NCBI GenBank assembly: GCA_048013815.1
Contig: CM106586.1
Span: 24,180,001-24,244,000, forward strand
From: Setoptus koraiensis
Lineage: Eukaryota > Arthropoda
Reading direction: 5' to 3'
Length of the DNA: 64,000 nucleotides
Of this stretch, positions 1 to 10,188 are shown piece by piece. The position numbers were made by a program, and so were the translations under genes. Under the pieces are notes generated by a model. The model ran no database searches. It worked only from the letters and a program-made list of their open reading frames with translations, and had not been told where the DNA came from. Each line of letters begins with the position of its first letter. The stretch's first letter is position 1.

Positions 1-2311
1 ATGTTTTTTCTCTCTCTTTTGTTACGTCACATCCGAGCTGCTTACCTGACAGTATTTGTTTGTTGATAGTGTCGCCATCAAGCGATGACGCTAACTTGAG
101 ATGATGGCCAGCTGATCGATTGTTTGTTTGTATCATTGAAAAGTGATTAACTGGCGATAATAATTCATGATTGCTGACTGACATAACGCTGGCCAATGAT
201 TGTGGTGTCATGCTGATCAAAGTAGTTAGAATCACAATTAGTTGTATTGGTATGATTAACATTGACGGTTTAACAAATTTACAATTCACACTCTCTAATG
301 ACTTTTTCTTCTTTTTCCCTGTCATATTGCCCCTAGATTGATGCTGATGAATAGAGCAAGCAACCACAAACAAACTATTTTCATTGATAGCCGATAGCTT
401 GTTGCTACGAGTTGCTGGTGTTTCGTTCAACCAACATTTGCTGCTACCACAATTAGTAATAAGCATTTCGTCGATATAATTTGCTCTCGTTTTAGCTCTA
501 TAATGACTAAATAATGTTGCTGTCGGTCGCATACATTTCCATTTCGTTTCATCTGATTTAAATTGAGCTTCATTGATTGAATCATAACAAACAATCGCTT
601 GCTTAGTTCTTTGCAACGGTGAGTTTCGATGATTCATTTGGCTCGCTGGATGACAATTTTCCATATTATTTGTACAATTGATTTTGTGTTGAATTGATTT
701 GCTCTTACTTGCTTTCACGTTTTTCACTTGACCATTTTGTAAATCTCTAATAGATAGCAGTGAACAAAATTGACTATATAATCACTCGATAATTAGTGCA
801 AACAATTTAGCACAAGTGCAGTGGCAAGCGAATATGAGCGCCAGCCTAGGCTGTAGTGAATTGCGGGAGTGCTAATTATTATTATTATCGTTCGTTTATT
901 AAAATTGCATCATTTCATGACCTTTGAACTTGATATGATACTTGAACTTGCCATTGTTGCAGTCTATGCAAAATGCGCATGCATCAACAATTAACAATTT
1001 TAACGAGTCACTCACTTACTTTTACTCATTAAGTTGCACACATAATTTAATATTTAAACACGTTCACTGTTTTAGTTGATTGTCCAACTGATTTCAACGT
1101 AACTCACACAGCTCTTAACAAATATATAAACATAATAACTAGATAGAATTCTTTCGCTTGCTCACAAGCAGCCCCACTAACAGTCTAGACAAAGTTGGCT
1201 AACTAAAATGAGAGCCACAAATGAGAATGACAGTGCAAGGGGCGCATGCACAACAGAGAATTCCGTTGAGCGCACTCGCCGGGCCCCACCATGACAATAC
1301 AGCGCCTCGGAATGAATACAGGCTAGCTGCACCATTCTTCCACTGCTCATTGCGCAATGATAGACTGGCCCTAGGCAAGGTAATCTAGACACGATAAACA
1401 ACTGCGATAGGTGCGCTTCGAAACTATAATAAACTCATTCGATCTCGCTAGATCTCACGATTTGCCAACTATAGTAAGTTGTGCGATTGGAAAGTAAACA
1501 AATGGAAAAAAACAAAAAGTAACGGTCAATTGCGACCAATTCTTTTCTTGTCTATAGACGGGTGTCAAGTTGATAGTTTGTCCAGCAGTCTGAATGAAAT
1601 GTATTATGTAAAATATGTATTATTGCCTCATTAAGTACACTTAGAAAATATCTGGCTCTGTTCGATTGGTTGCGACAACTATTTACTGTGTCAGCTGTGC
1701 TACTTGCCATTTCCGCAAGCCGCAAAATTGACACTAGCAAGCTAACTCACGGCCTGTGTCATTTATATCGGCAGACACAAATAAAAAATGCGACACAACA
1801 ATCAATATTTTTATTGCCCACACAACCGACGGCAGCAAGCGACTTTGTGCTGAATCAATCAACTCTTGTCTCAGATAATTTTTGCTAGCTTTTACATTAT
1901 AATTAGAAATCAATTTGTTGTGACCCAAATGCAGTTCAAAAGCCTTAGCTGACCGGAATATAATGTGTCGCAATGGTGACAGATCAGCATGAGCGAGCAC
2001 TTTAATCCGTTGTCTTACCAGTAGCGGATATATGGAGCGAGTTAGATTAAAATGATCTAATGAGGTGAGATGATGATTTGATTTGATTATTGCGACAATG
2101 ACTGGAGAGAAAATATAATCATCATTTTTGTTGCTGCTTGACAATAAACAATAGGCGGCCCAATGATCGCACTGTTTGTGGTCGATCATCATGACAGACA
2201 ATCTAGGCTTTGTGCACTGGATAAATGGAGTGAAAACTGATTGAGTTTGGCCATTGGATTGAGTCTAGCCATTGTGAGTCACACGTCGGCCATAATGCTC
2301 CAGAGCAAACG
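1..2311. other. non-coding flank upstream of carboxypeptidase
   Basis: I see no convincing coding exon on either strand in this AT-rich stretch. The open frames are short, carry no recognisable domain and run through low-complexity DNA. It probably holds upstream regulatory sequence of the carboxypeptidase gene or the flank of a gene outside the window. Confidence 0.5.
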
Positions 2312-2319
2312 TATAAAAG
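2312..2319 (+). promoter_or_regulatory. candidate TATA box for the carboxypeptidase gene
   Basis: TATAAAAG lies 233 bp upstream of the carboxypeptidase ATG on the same strand. Transcription would be expected to start about 30 bp downstream, near 2343, giving a 5' leader of about 210 nt. This rests on motif and position only. Confidence 0.4.
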
Positions 2320-2551
2320 GTATTTCCATCCAACGAAATCAAAACAATCAAAGCAACTGAGCAACAACAACAATCGCGAGTACATTAGCCATCTTCTGGC
2401 AATCATTGCATCTATTTGAGACAGTTGCCAGACTAGTTGTGCATTATAAACAACAAACAAACAATAAGAGAAGCCTGGCCGCAAAAACACGTTCAAGAGA
2501 TAAAAAATAATTGAAAATAATCAGTTAATTGGCTGAATATCACATAACAAT

Positions 2552-5416
2552 ATGCACGCGATAACTGTTGTGCTTCCATACTGGACAGTGTACACCTGTC
2601 TAGTTATAAATCTGCAATCAATCGGCTTCAATTTGGCTGCTGCGCCGGGTTCCTTCAGCGGTCATCGGCAATCGCAGGCCGTTATACAGAAACAACCACC
2701 ACAAACAAGCTCAATGCCACAATTAGTAATAAGAAAACCTTTTGCCAGTTTAACGCGCCCTCTATCATCTAGCTCTTCGCAATCATCGTCCACTAATCAA
2801 TTATCCAGCAATAATAATAATGCAATTAGAATAACGCAAGACAATAAAAGATTTCATCAAAAGCAACAGAGTCTGTTGAACAAACAGCAGCAACAATTAT
2901 TGACTGCCGGATCAAATCAATTGGCGCAAGCAACTGTGCCTACAAACTCAAATGATACACTGTTGCCATCGTCATTGAGTACATCGGCAAGCAGCGCGCA
3001 AACAGTATCGGCCCCACAATCGGCTCTGTCTAATCTATCAGCTCAACAACTAACTCAGCAAGCCAGCTCGTCGTTGTTGGCACAACAACAACAAGCTCAA
3101 AAGCAATTAGATCAACAATTGGATATGATTGTCAAATCGCAATATCGTGGCTATTCATTGTATGAGTTGGACGTGAAAACAGAGGCCGATCTGAGATATT
3201 TAGAGGAGTTGCACGGCAATGTGAGCGAAATCAATTCTAGCGATGTGTCCAGTTATAGCGATGTTGACTTTTGGTCATTCAAGCACAACATCAACGATCA
3301 GGCAGACATATTGTTGTCGCCGAAATCGCGACAATTTATTTTGGATCAATTGACAAGTCAAAAAATAAAATATCGCGTCAAGATAGACGACATTCAATTG
3401 AAATTGGACGAACAATTGTCCAAACAGCAGCAGCAACAACAACAACAACAACAGTCCGCAACAGCCACTCGTCCAGCCTACAGTGCTAATCAAACAAGTG
3501 TCATCACTAACAATAGTCTTGCCTCGACACAACACGAGCTTAGTGCACGTGGTGACGCAACATCATCGCAACAACAACAGTCAGATTATACGCGCCAAGC
3601 TTCGTTCACTAATGACACTGTTTTCTTTGAAAATTATCAGCGTCTACAAGAGATAAATGCCTATTTAGAGTCGCTTGTCGACAGAAATAGAGACGTTGCC
3701 CAGGTGAAAGTGATCGGTCGCTCGAGTCAGGGCAGATATTTGCGAGTGCTCAAGCTCGGCTACGACGATCCCAACGACATGATGAGGCCCGCTAGCTCGC
3801 AGCAGTCGTCGCAAAACAAATTGCTCGATCAGCAGCCAAAAATAGGCTCCATTTGGCTGGATGGGGGCACTCATGCTCGCGAATGGATTAGCCCGGCCAC
3901 CGTGTTGTATATAGCGCACAAATTTTCCGACAATCATCAGCGATGCAAGCAATATTTCGAGGCGATGAAACAGCGGGCCCAATCTAACGATTACAATTAT
4001 AACAATAATAACAATAACAATGTTCTCGCTAGCGACAACGAAATACCCGACACCTACTCAAATCAGCCAGCCGACCTAAACGCTCAATGGCTGGCACAAC
4101 CACCCCTGGCCCTGTCCGTGGGCGTAGGCCCCGACGCCTACGACGGACAACCGCCCGCTCCGGCGGGAACAAGCGAACAGGAAGTGGCCAATGGCTACGG
4201 TTGCAATTTGGAGATTGAACAATATCTAAAACGCTACAATTTTTACATAATGCCCGTATTGAATCCCGACGGTTACGAATATAGTCATACCCACAACAGA
4301 TTGTGGCGCAAGACCCGATCTGTTAGCTCGCACACTTTGTATAGGCACTTTTGTTTGGGCGCCGATCCAAATCGCAACTACGACGCTCGTCACGCAACAA
4401 CAGGTGCCAGTACGCACCCATGCAGTCAGACATTTGCGGGCACGGTGCCATTCACTGAACCGGAAACGCGTCATCAATCTAACTTTATCATGGCCAATAG
4501 ACTTGATATGAAAATGTTCATAACATTTCACTCGTATAGCCAAATGATTTTGTTGCCCTATAGCCATTCGACACAATTGCCACCGGATTACAAAGATTTG
4601 GATTCTGTTGGCAAGGCGGGCGCCAAGGGTATTGAACAATTTTACGGCACTAGATACAAGGTGGGCCCGTCGGCCTCTGTTCTTTACACTGCCTCTGGCA
4701 CGGCTAGCGATTGGGCCTATGAGAAGGCCAATGTTAAATATTCGTACACAATTGAATTGAGAGACACGGGCAACCATGGCTTCTTGTTGCCTAGAAACCA
4801 GATCATACCCACTGGCGAGGAGACCTTCAATGGACTGATGGCGATGATAAAACAAATGGAAACAAATGAGAATATTGCCAATGTTAATACTAGCGGCGCG
4901 CAACAACAATTGACAGCCAAATCAAATTGGGACAATAACAACAATCAACAACAACAAAACAACAATGATTATCCCTCGATAGTGCACACCAATACTGTCC
5001 ACAACAACAACAACAACAACAATATCGGCGGAATTGCTAGCTCGTGGCGAAACCAAAATCAGATGCTCAAAGATCAGCAGCTCATCAACAAACGAACTGT
5101 CCTAGAGAGCATCTCAGACTCGCCGCCGCTTACATCATCGCTAACTAATGCTGGCGCTGATCTCGCTATACCATTGGCTAGACAACCCAGTGTTCGTGAT
5201 AGACCAACAATGTCAGATTCACCTGCTCATCATGAGATATTTGGGCCCGATTCAAAAGCAACAGTGTCCGTGTCAAATGCAAATGAGACGCCAGCAACAA
5301 CAAATATCAACGCTGGTCAAGAGGATAAATATTTAAGATTGGCCAGCGAACAGCGGCATTTATTAGAATCAAAACAGATGGGCAACAACAAAGCAAACAA
5401 GCCAACATCTCTTTAA
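2552..5416 (+). CDS. secreted M14A zinc carboxypeptidase with Gln/Asn-rich extensions
   Basis: A single 954-residue frame, apparently without introns. The first ~30 residues are hydrophobic and fit a signal peptide. Residues ~35-190 are Ser/Gln-rich. Residues ~198-290 match the M14 activation propeptide (YRGYSLYELDV...LDFW-like...YRVKIDDIQ). The catalytic domain runs ~360-770: zinc ligands H441 and E444 (HARE) and H660 (HSYSQ), substrate-binding N607/R608 (PNRNYD), and catalytic E735 (IELRDTG). These correspond to His69, Glu72, His196, Asn144/Arg145 and Glu270 of bovine carboxypeptidase A. The position equivalent to residue 255, which sets A or B specificity, reads Ser (TASGTASDW), so B-type basic specificity is not indicated. 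About 87 extra residues, Asn- and Pro-rich, sit between HARE and NPDGY (N571). Residues ~775-954 are a Gln/Asn tail. Family M14A enzymes are usually ~420 residues, so this one is more than twice as long. The zymogen is predicted to be catalytically competent. Confidence 0.93.
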   Translation: MHAITVVLPYWTVYTCLVINLQSIGFNLAAAPGSFSGHRQSQAVIQKQPPQTSSMPQLVIRKPFASLTRPLSSSSSQSSSTNQLSSNNNNAIRITQDNKRFHQKQQSLLNKQQQQLLTAGSNQLAQATVPTNSNDTLLPSSLSTSASSAQTVSAPQSALSNLSAQQLTQQASSSLLAQQQQAQKQLDQQLDMIVKSQYRGYSLYELDVKTEADLRYLEELHGNVSEINSSDVSSYSDVDFWSFKHNINDQADILLSPKSRQFILDQLTSQKIKYRVKIDDIQLKLDEQLSKQQQQQQQQQQSATATRPAYSANQTSVITNNSLASTQHELSARGDATSSQQQQSDYTRQASFTNDTVFFENYQRLQEINAYLESLVDRNRDVAQVKVIGRSSQGRYLRVLKLGYDDPNDMMRPASSQQSSQNKLLDQQPKIGSIWLDGGTHAREWISPATVLYIAHKFSDNHQRCKQYFEAMKQRAQSNDYNYNNNNNNNVLASDNEIPDTYSNQPADLNAQWLAQPPLALSVGVGPDAYDGQPPAPAGTSEQEVANGYGCNLEIEQYLKRYNFYIMPVLNPDGYEYSHTHNRLWRKTRSVSSHTLYRHFCLGADPNRNYDARHATTGASTHPCSQTFAGTVPFTEPETRHQSNFIMANRLDMKMFITFHSYSQMILLPYSHSTQLPPDYKDLDSVGKAGAKGIEQFYGTRYKVGPSASVLYTASGTASDWAYEKANVKYSYTIELRDTGNHGFLLPRNQIIPTGEETFNGLMAMIKQMETNENIANVNTSGAQQQLTAKSNWDNNNNQQQQNNNDYPSIVHTNTVHNNNNNNNIGGIASSWRNQNQMLKDQQLINKRTVLESISDSPPLTSSLTNAGADLAIPLARQPSVRDRPTMSDSPAHHEIFGPDSKATVSVSNANETPATTNINAGQEDKYLRLASEQRHLLESKQMGNNKANKPTSL

Positions 5417-6761
5417 TAATCTTGTTGTTGCCTAATCATAATTTAACGATCAGTATCCATACACCGCTAGCTAGGCAATTATTGTGCAATGATCATGCTA
5501 ACAAAACAAAACAAATCAAATAACCAGTAGTCAACAAAACACTCTCACCTATAAGCTTATATTTACTAATATTAATATATTTGTATTTAGAACTCTTACA
5601 ATTACCATACCAGCAAGCATAAGCAAAAATAATTTGCAACTCTGAAAAAGATGTAAAACATTTAACGATTGAACAGCAGTTGATTTAAATTTTAGAAATA
5701 CGCAAATGGAGCAAAGCTTTTTTCAATTGATTAACCAATAAATTAATTGTCAAGTATCAATTAGCAATTTATAAAATAAATATAAATAAATCATACATAC
5801 TTCTACATGACTGGCGTCAATGAGTCAAGTTTTTGTGCCTCCCTCAAACGCAATCAGCATCACCCCTGGCGACATTATTATGTATCTATTTACGGATTTC
5901 GATGGAAGTTTTCTTTGCGCCGGCTCTTCCTCATATCCGCGATGTATTGAGCTGACTTTGTATCTGATGAATTTTCTGTTGCTGCTGCAAATATTTGTGC
6001 ATTACACAAGGTGAAGAACCCCAATGTAACTGATCCCATTAAATCATTCGATTTGGAAGTCGTGAAAGGACCAAAATCGAAGGAGTATCGCATGATGATA
6101 TATCAAATTTATATTGAATATAGAAAATATTGATACCAACAAAAGAATAGAATTCAATCAAATTGAAAGCTGTTAGTTGCAATTTGATTGCACAAAATAT
6201 GAAACAACACTGCACTTGCCAGAAATATCGGGCACATAGGATCACAATAAGCATTACTAGAAACATACCCTCAGAAACAAAAGCTCTGATGGCGCCATCT
6301 TTCCAGAACGATTGAATGTCAGTGATATCTATCCAATGGTACTCTTGTTAGTTAATCAAAGATAACCCATTGCTACTATTGATTCTTGATTAAATGAAGT
6401 AACTCAGCTCTACTGGCTTTGTTTCAACCATTCAATCTGATTGTATTTGTATTAAATCAAAGACACGCAATTTAATTTAAATTTAGCAAAGTGGTGTTAA
6501 TTGTTTTATACTGATCAATTTCGCATTTAGCGCGTTAGGTTACTGTACTTGTAACAGGATGATTAATGAACCACGCCGGATTATATAAACAACTATTGAA
6601 TGACGGAAAGACTAACAAGATATCTGTTTACAATATGTTATAGTTCATTGACTGGCGTAGACAGTCTGACATTCTGTTTTATTTGGTGCTGCTCATATGA
6701 GAACCCTTCAATTTTGTGTCTGGAATTGTACAATCAAAATTTGTTTTTTTATAAACCAACC
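5417..6761. other. 3' UTR and intergenic sequence with a possible small exon
   Basis: Carboxypeptidase 3' UTR followed by AT-rich spacer. One stretch, 5951-6132 on the plus strand, has an open frame of protein-like composition (…KNPNVTDPIKSFDLEVV…, then KEYRMMIYQIYIEYRKY, then a stop). I do not recognise the family, and no well-placed splice sites connect it to neighbours. It may be a decayed exon or chance. Confidence 0.3.
5737..5742 (+). terminator. poly(A) signal of carboxypeptidase
   Basis: AATAAA on the coding strand, 321 bp after the carboxypeptidase stop, is followed within 60 bp by further AATAAA-like sequence. It is the first canonical signal downstream. Confidence 0.4.
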
Positions 6762-8530
6762 ATGGCCCCAGAGGAAATAGATGAAAAAAATAAAAAAACG
6801 GAAAATTTCATCTCCGGAACAGCGATGTTGTCGATAGTGGTTTTAGCTTTATTATTTACCAGTATAGCAAGTATATACATTTTTTATTATCATCTTGATG
6901 ACTCGCACCAGGACACCGATAACTGGATATTTGAGATACGGCGATATGTTAACTATCACTTGAGAATTTTCTTGATTATGGTTGGTCTAAGCTAAACAAA
7001 ACTGAATCCTTGTTTCGCTAGTTCTATTTTATATTGAATTGGATTTCTTATTCTATTGATTTGTATGTTTGCTTGTTTTTCTTTTATAAACTGTATGGTT
7101 ATCATCATCAACAAGGTTCGCCCCTTTATAGATTGGAGTGACATACAAGGAAGCGCAAGTGGTTGTCTGCTAAGTACAAAAACATTTATGCAAACAACCA
7201 AAACAACCAGAAAATCCAGTGGAAACTCAGCCAACAATGAGCCTGGAAAATGTCCTGTCTGTAGAGAGGATAAACACAGATTGAAGATATTTCATGATCT
7301 ACCGAGGAAAGAGGATGGAAGCATTGACTATGAGTATTCAAGAGAAATGCTTTATGATCTAATGCGCAAGGGTAGACCAATTGTAATTGACGCGCAATTC
7401 AACTATATTTCCATACAAGAATGGCAAATTAAAAAGAATACGGCCACCATAATGGATATTCTTGATTTTTATGCTCGTCATGGCATGATTGAAAAAGTTT
7501 GCCACATTGAAACAAACCTTCGTCCAAAAAGTCTGCAAGGTTTATTCGTTAATTTGTACACCGATAGAAAAAGGCACATCTATGAGAGCTGGTATGCAAG
7601 CTGGTGAGTTTCAGATAATCAAAATCTCACTAAATCTAAATCAATTCTCATTAGTACCTCAACGGATCGGACATTCCTTGCAATGTGAAATACCTTCAAT
7701 TTAACTAACTGAATTTTATCATTCCATACCAACATATTGTCTGAAGGCAAAACTGTCGTCTGTGGTCCAAGAAAATGTTTAGATCTATGTATGATCTGAG
7801 TGAATTAAAATGGTTGCCTCTATCTATGATGGAGATGTCTGGAAGTCAGTCTATTTTGGCTTCATCGCTCAACTCGCAAACACTCACGAAAAATCTTTTT
7901 TCGAATTCGTCGCAGCCTTCGGACAGTTCGGAAGAGCAAGATTTTGTAAACTATAAACGGGTAATTATTATTAATTATACGAGTATTTCATTTCGTAAAT
8001 GCTCTTTATGTTTTGCTTATGTTTTAGAACTACAGCACCAGCATATCTTTACGAATCCTTTCTACTCTAGGTGCCTGCACAAGAGGATGAAAATATGACA
8101 TTTGTTTTTCAAATACAAGGACATTCGAGACTTAGATTATTCGCCAAATGCACTCAATACAAGCCAATTGATTGCTCCAAAGCAGGTAGCAGCCTCGTCA
8201 TCGATCTCAGTCCAAATCAAGCTCGTAAGTCATTTTATTCATCTTACAACTTCGCTCGGTGCTCTTTGCCTTCTTTAATTAGACTAGTATTACCCATGTT
8301 TAATTGGCATCTCGCACATTCAACTCGAACAGCAAACAATCCAACAATTAACGAATGATTGAAAATATCACCATTTTATTGTTATTATTACTTATTTGTA
8401 AAAGTGTTTTACAGCTCGACAACTTGGGTGCTGTCTTACGCAACAACCTGGAGCAACCGAGCTAGTGTCTATAAACATAGGAGGCCAAACGCTACTACTT
8501 GGGGAGAAGAGGCCTACAATTTGGCGATAA
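6762..8530 (+). CDS. unrecognised five-exon type II membrane protein, possibly cupin/JmjC-like
   Basis: Model: 6762-6980, 7116-7603, 7747-7960, 8071-8224 and 8415-8530, which joins in frame to 396 residues. Donors at exons 2, 3 and 4 are GTGAGT, GTAATT and GTAAGT; the exon 1 donor (GTTGGT) is weak and that junction is the least sure. The ATG has a good context (aaccATGg). Residues ~14-43 form one membrane segment after a charged N-terminus, suggesting type II topology. The rest contains CPVC (119-122), a GRPIVID segment (~159), WQNC (~236), a Ser-rich linker, and FVFQIQGHSRLRLF (~318-331). GRPIVI followed later by xxFQIxGxxRxRLF recalls the order in JmjC/cupin proteins, but I cannot see the HxD iron ligands, so that resemblance is weak. 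A pseudo-enzyme or an unrelated fold is equally possible. The coding inference rests on frame continuity across four introns. Confidence 0.6.
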
Positions 8531-8674
8531 TTCTAACAGGAAGAACCATTTGATTGAAAATTTCGTGGTTTTGTTAGGTGAAACTTGACGTAGAAAAATT
8601 ATGCGGTGTATCTACAGGTGTTTGGGCGTCTTGTTAGAGTGTAAACTTTTATGACCTCGACACTGCAGCTGATA

Positions 8675-8680
8675 TTTATT
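8675..8680 (-). terminator. poly(A) signal for the small minus-strand ORF
   Basis: AATAAA on the minus strand about 90 bp beyond the stop of the 8768-9103 ORF, consistent with that ORF being a terminal exon. Confidence 0.3.
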
Positions 8681-8767
8681 ATTAGTGTGAAACGTACTCT
8701 CAATGATAAACGATTCAATCAACATTTATAATCACTTGAGTCAAAGTCCGTCCACACCGAATAGTTT

Positions 8768-9103
8768 CTAATCTCTTTTGCTGATGATACCATTCAGGGT
8801 TCCATCCTGACTGCATTCATCCATCGTTTCTGTTTTTTCATCACAGTCTTCCATCAATTGATTCAACATAGAGACGATTTCCTTCATCGTAGGAGAATAT
8901 TTAGGCTCGTAACGTATAAGCCTCAGTATTTCTCTCAATTTATCCAGGATTCTTTCTTCAATGCTATCCTCTGATTTTTCCAACGACTTCTTTAATTCCA
9001 TTTCCACGCGAGGCTGAGTCTCTTTGATGCCATTATTATGTGCATCCTTATTGCTCATATCTACTCGTAAATAACGAATAATAGGCGACAGAAGTTTATT
9101 CAT
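8768..9103 (-). CDS. small hypothetical protein with charged helical region
   Basis: A 111-residue frame starting MNKLLSPIIRYLRVDMSNKD; a second in-frame ATG (MSNKD) could also serve. The middle (ELKKSLEKSEDSIEERILDKLREILRLI) is predicted to be helical and possibly coiled coil, followed by KYSPTMKEIVSMLNQLMEDC. I do not recognise the family. The minus-strand sequence just upstream (pyrimidine run ending …TTTCTGTAAG near 9125) looks like a splice acceptor, so this may be only the last exon of a longer gene. I could not find an in-frame partner exon. Composition and the poly(A) signal downstream favour a real gene; proof is lacking. Confidence 0.45.
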   Translation of the reverse strand: MNKLLSPIIRYLRVDMSNKDAHNNGIKETQPRVEMELKKSLEKSEDSIEERILDKLREILRLIRYEPKYSPTMKEIVSMLNQLMEDCDEKTETMDECSQDGTLNGIISKRD

Positions 9104-10188
9104 TTGCAAATTAATGTTGATCTTACAGAAAGAAAAACAAGATTTGAAAAACTTATTTTGGACAATGAGTTATCTTAGTGATTTCAAAGTCTACCTGGCA
9201 AATCAACTCGAAATTTCTTTTTCATTGAGTAATCAATTTGGCGATTGAAATACTATATCTACTCTTGAATATATATTGTGGCGATCAGCTAAGATAAGAT
9301 ATCAAGATAAGGTTGAGAAAGATTGCATCTCAGAGGAAAGTAACAAAATATATATTCTAATACGTATCTAACAACCAGCGTGACATTATGTTGGGCCGGT
9401 AGATAACGGAGCAAGATTCAAAAAAAAACTCTAACTACATCGTAAAATGTAAATACTAGTGAGGTACTCGCAATATTGACTCAAAAGTCAATATCTTCCA
9501 ACGTAGTGTTTTGGATTCAAAAGGCGCCTATTCGCCACAAAATAGTTGAAATAAATAGTTCATTCATTGGATTTTTTCAAGTTTTGTACTTCCAGATCAA
9601 CCAGCCACTTCATGAACGAATCGTGATTGCTCGAATTGAATAACAAATGCGACACGCATCAACACCATGTTACGAATCTACCGATTCATTGGAAAGAGTA
9701 ATTGGGTTCTGGGAAGTGTGACTTGATGAATTTCTCTAGTATTTAGAGTCAACTAGTAACTGACAATCTAACCCTCTATAATGTTTCTGAAGACCCACAA
9801 TTTGTTGGTATCTGAACTGTATTTTGTGGCGAAAGCCTAGACCAGGCCATAGCTCACAGATATTCGCGTATCAAATTGAATAATAGTTATAGTAATAGAA
9901 TAGTGATAATAGTAATAGTTCGATGACAAGATGCATTTCTATAGGCTGCATCGAAATGACCTGCGAATGGATAATCTTTCGTCGCCACACAGTCTGTGTT
10001 TCGAACCTCGAAATTCGAAGCGTGTGTGTCAGTATTTTTGAATGTGCATTTGTGTATTGGCTGTGCCACTCAGCGCCCTCTATCAAAAGTATTGAAAGAG
10101 CCACAACCTCAACCCAATCACATGTTGTGCATTGCTGAATATATCAACGTATTCCAGTTTTACGATTTGCAACTTTATTTCATTTAAG
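9104..10188. other. non-coding spacer
   Basis: AT-rich sequence with many stops on both strands. No domain, RNA gene or repeat recognised. It must contain the SF3B2 promoter and perhaps a 5' leader intron, since the bases just before the SF3B2 ATG (pyrimidines then …TTTAAG) look like a 3' splice site. Confidence 0.4.

Noticed and set aside
5820-6093. Opposing small ORFs near 5.8-6.1 kb as genes
   Set aside because: Short, antisense to each other, no family and no good splice links; kept only as a note in the spacer entry.
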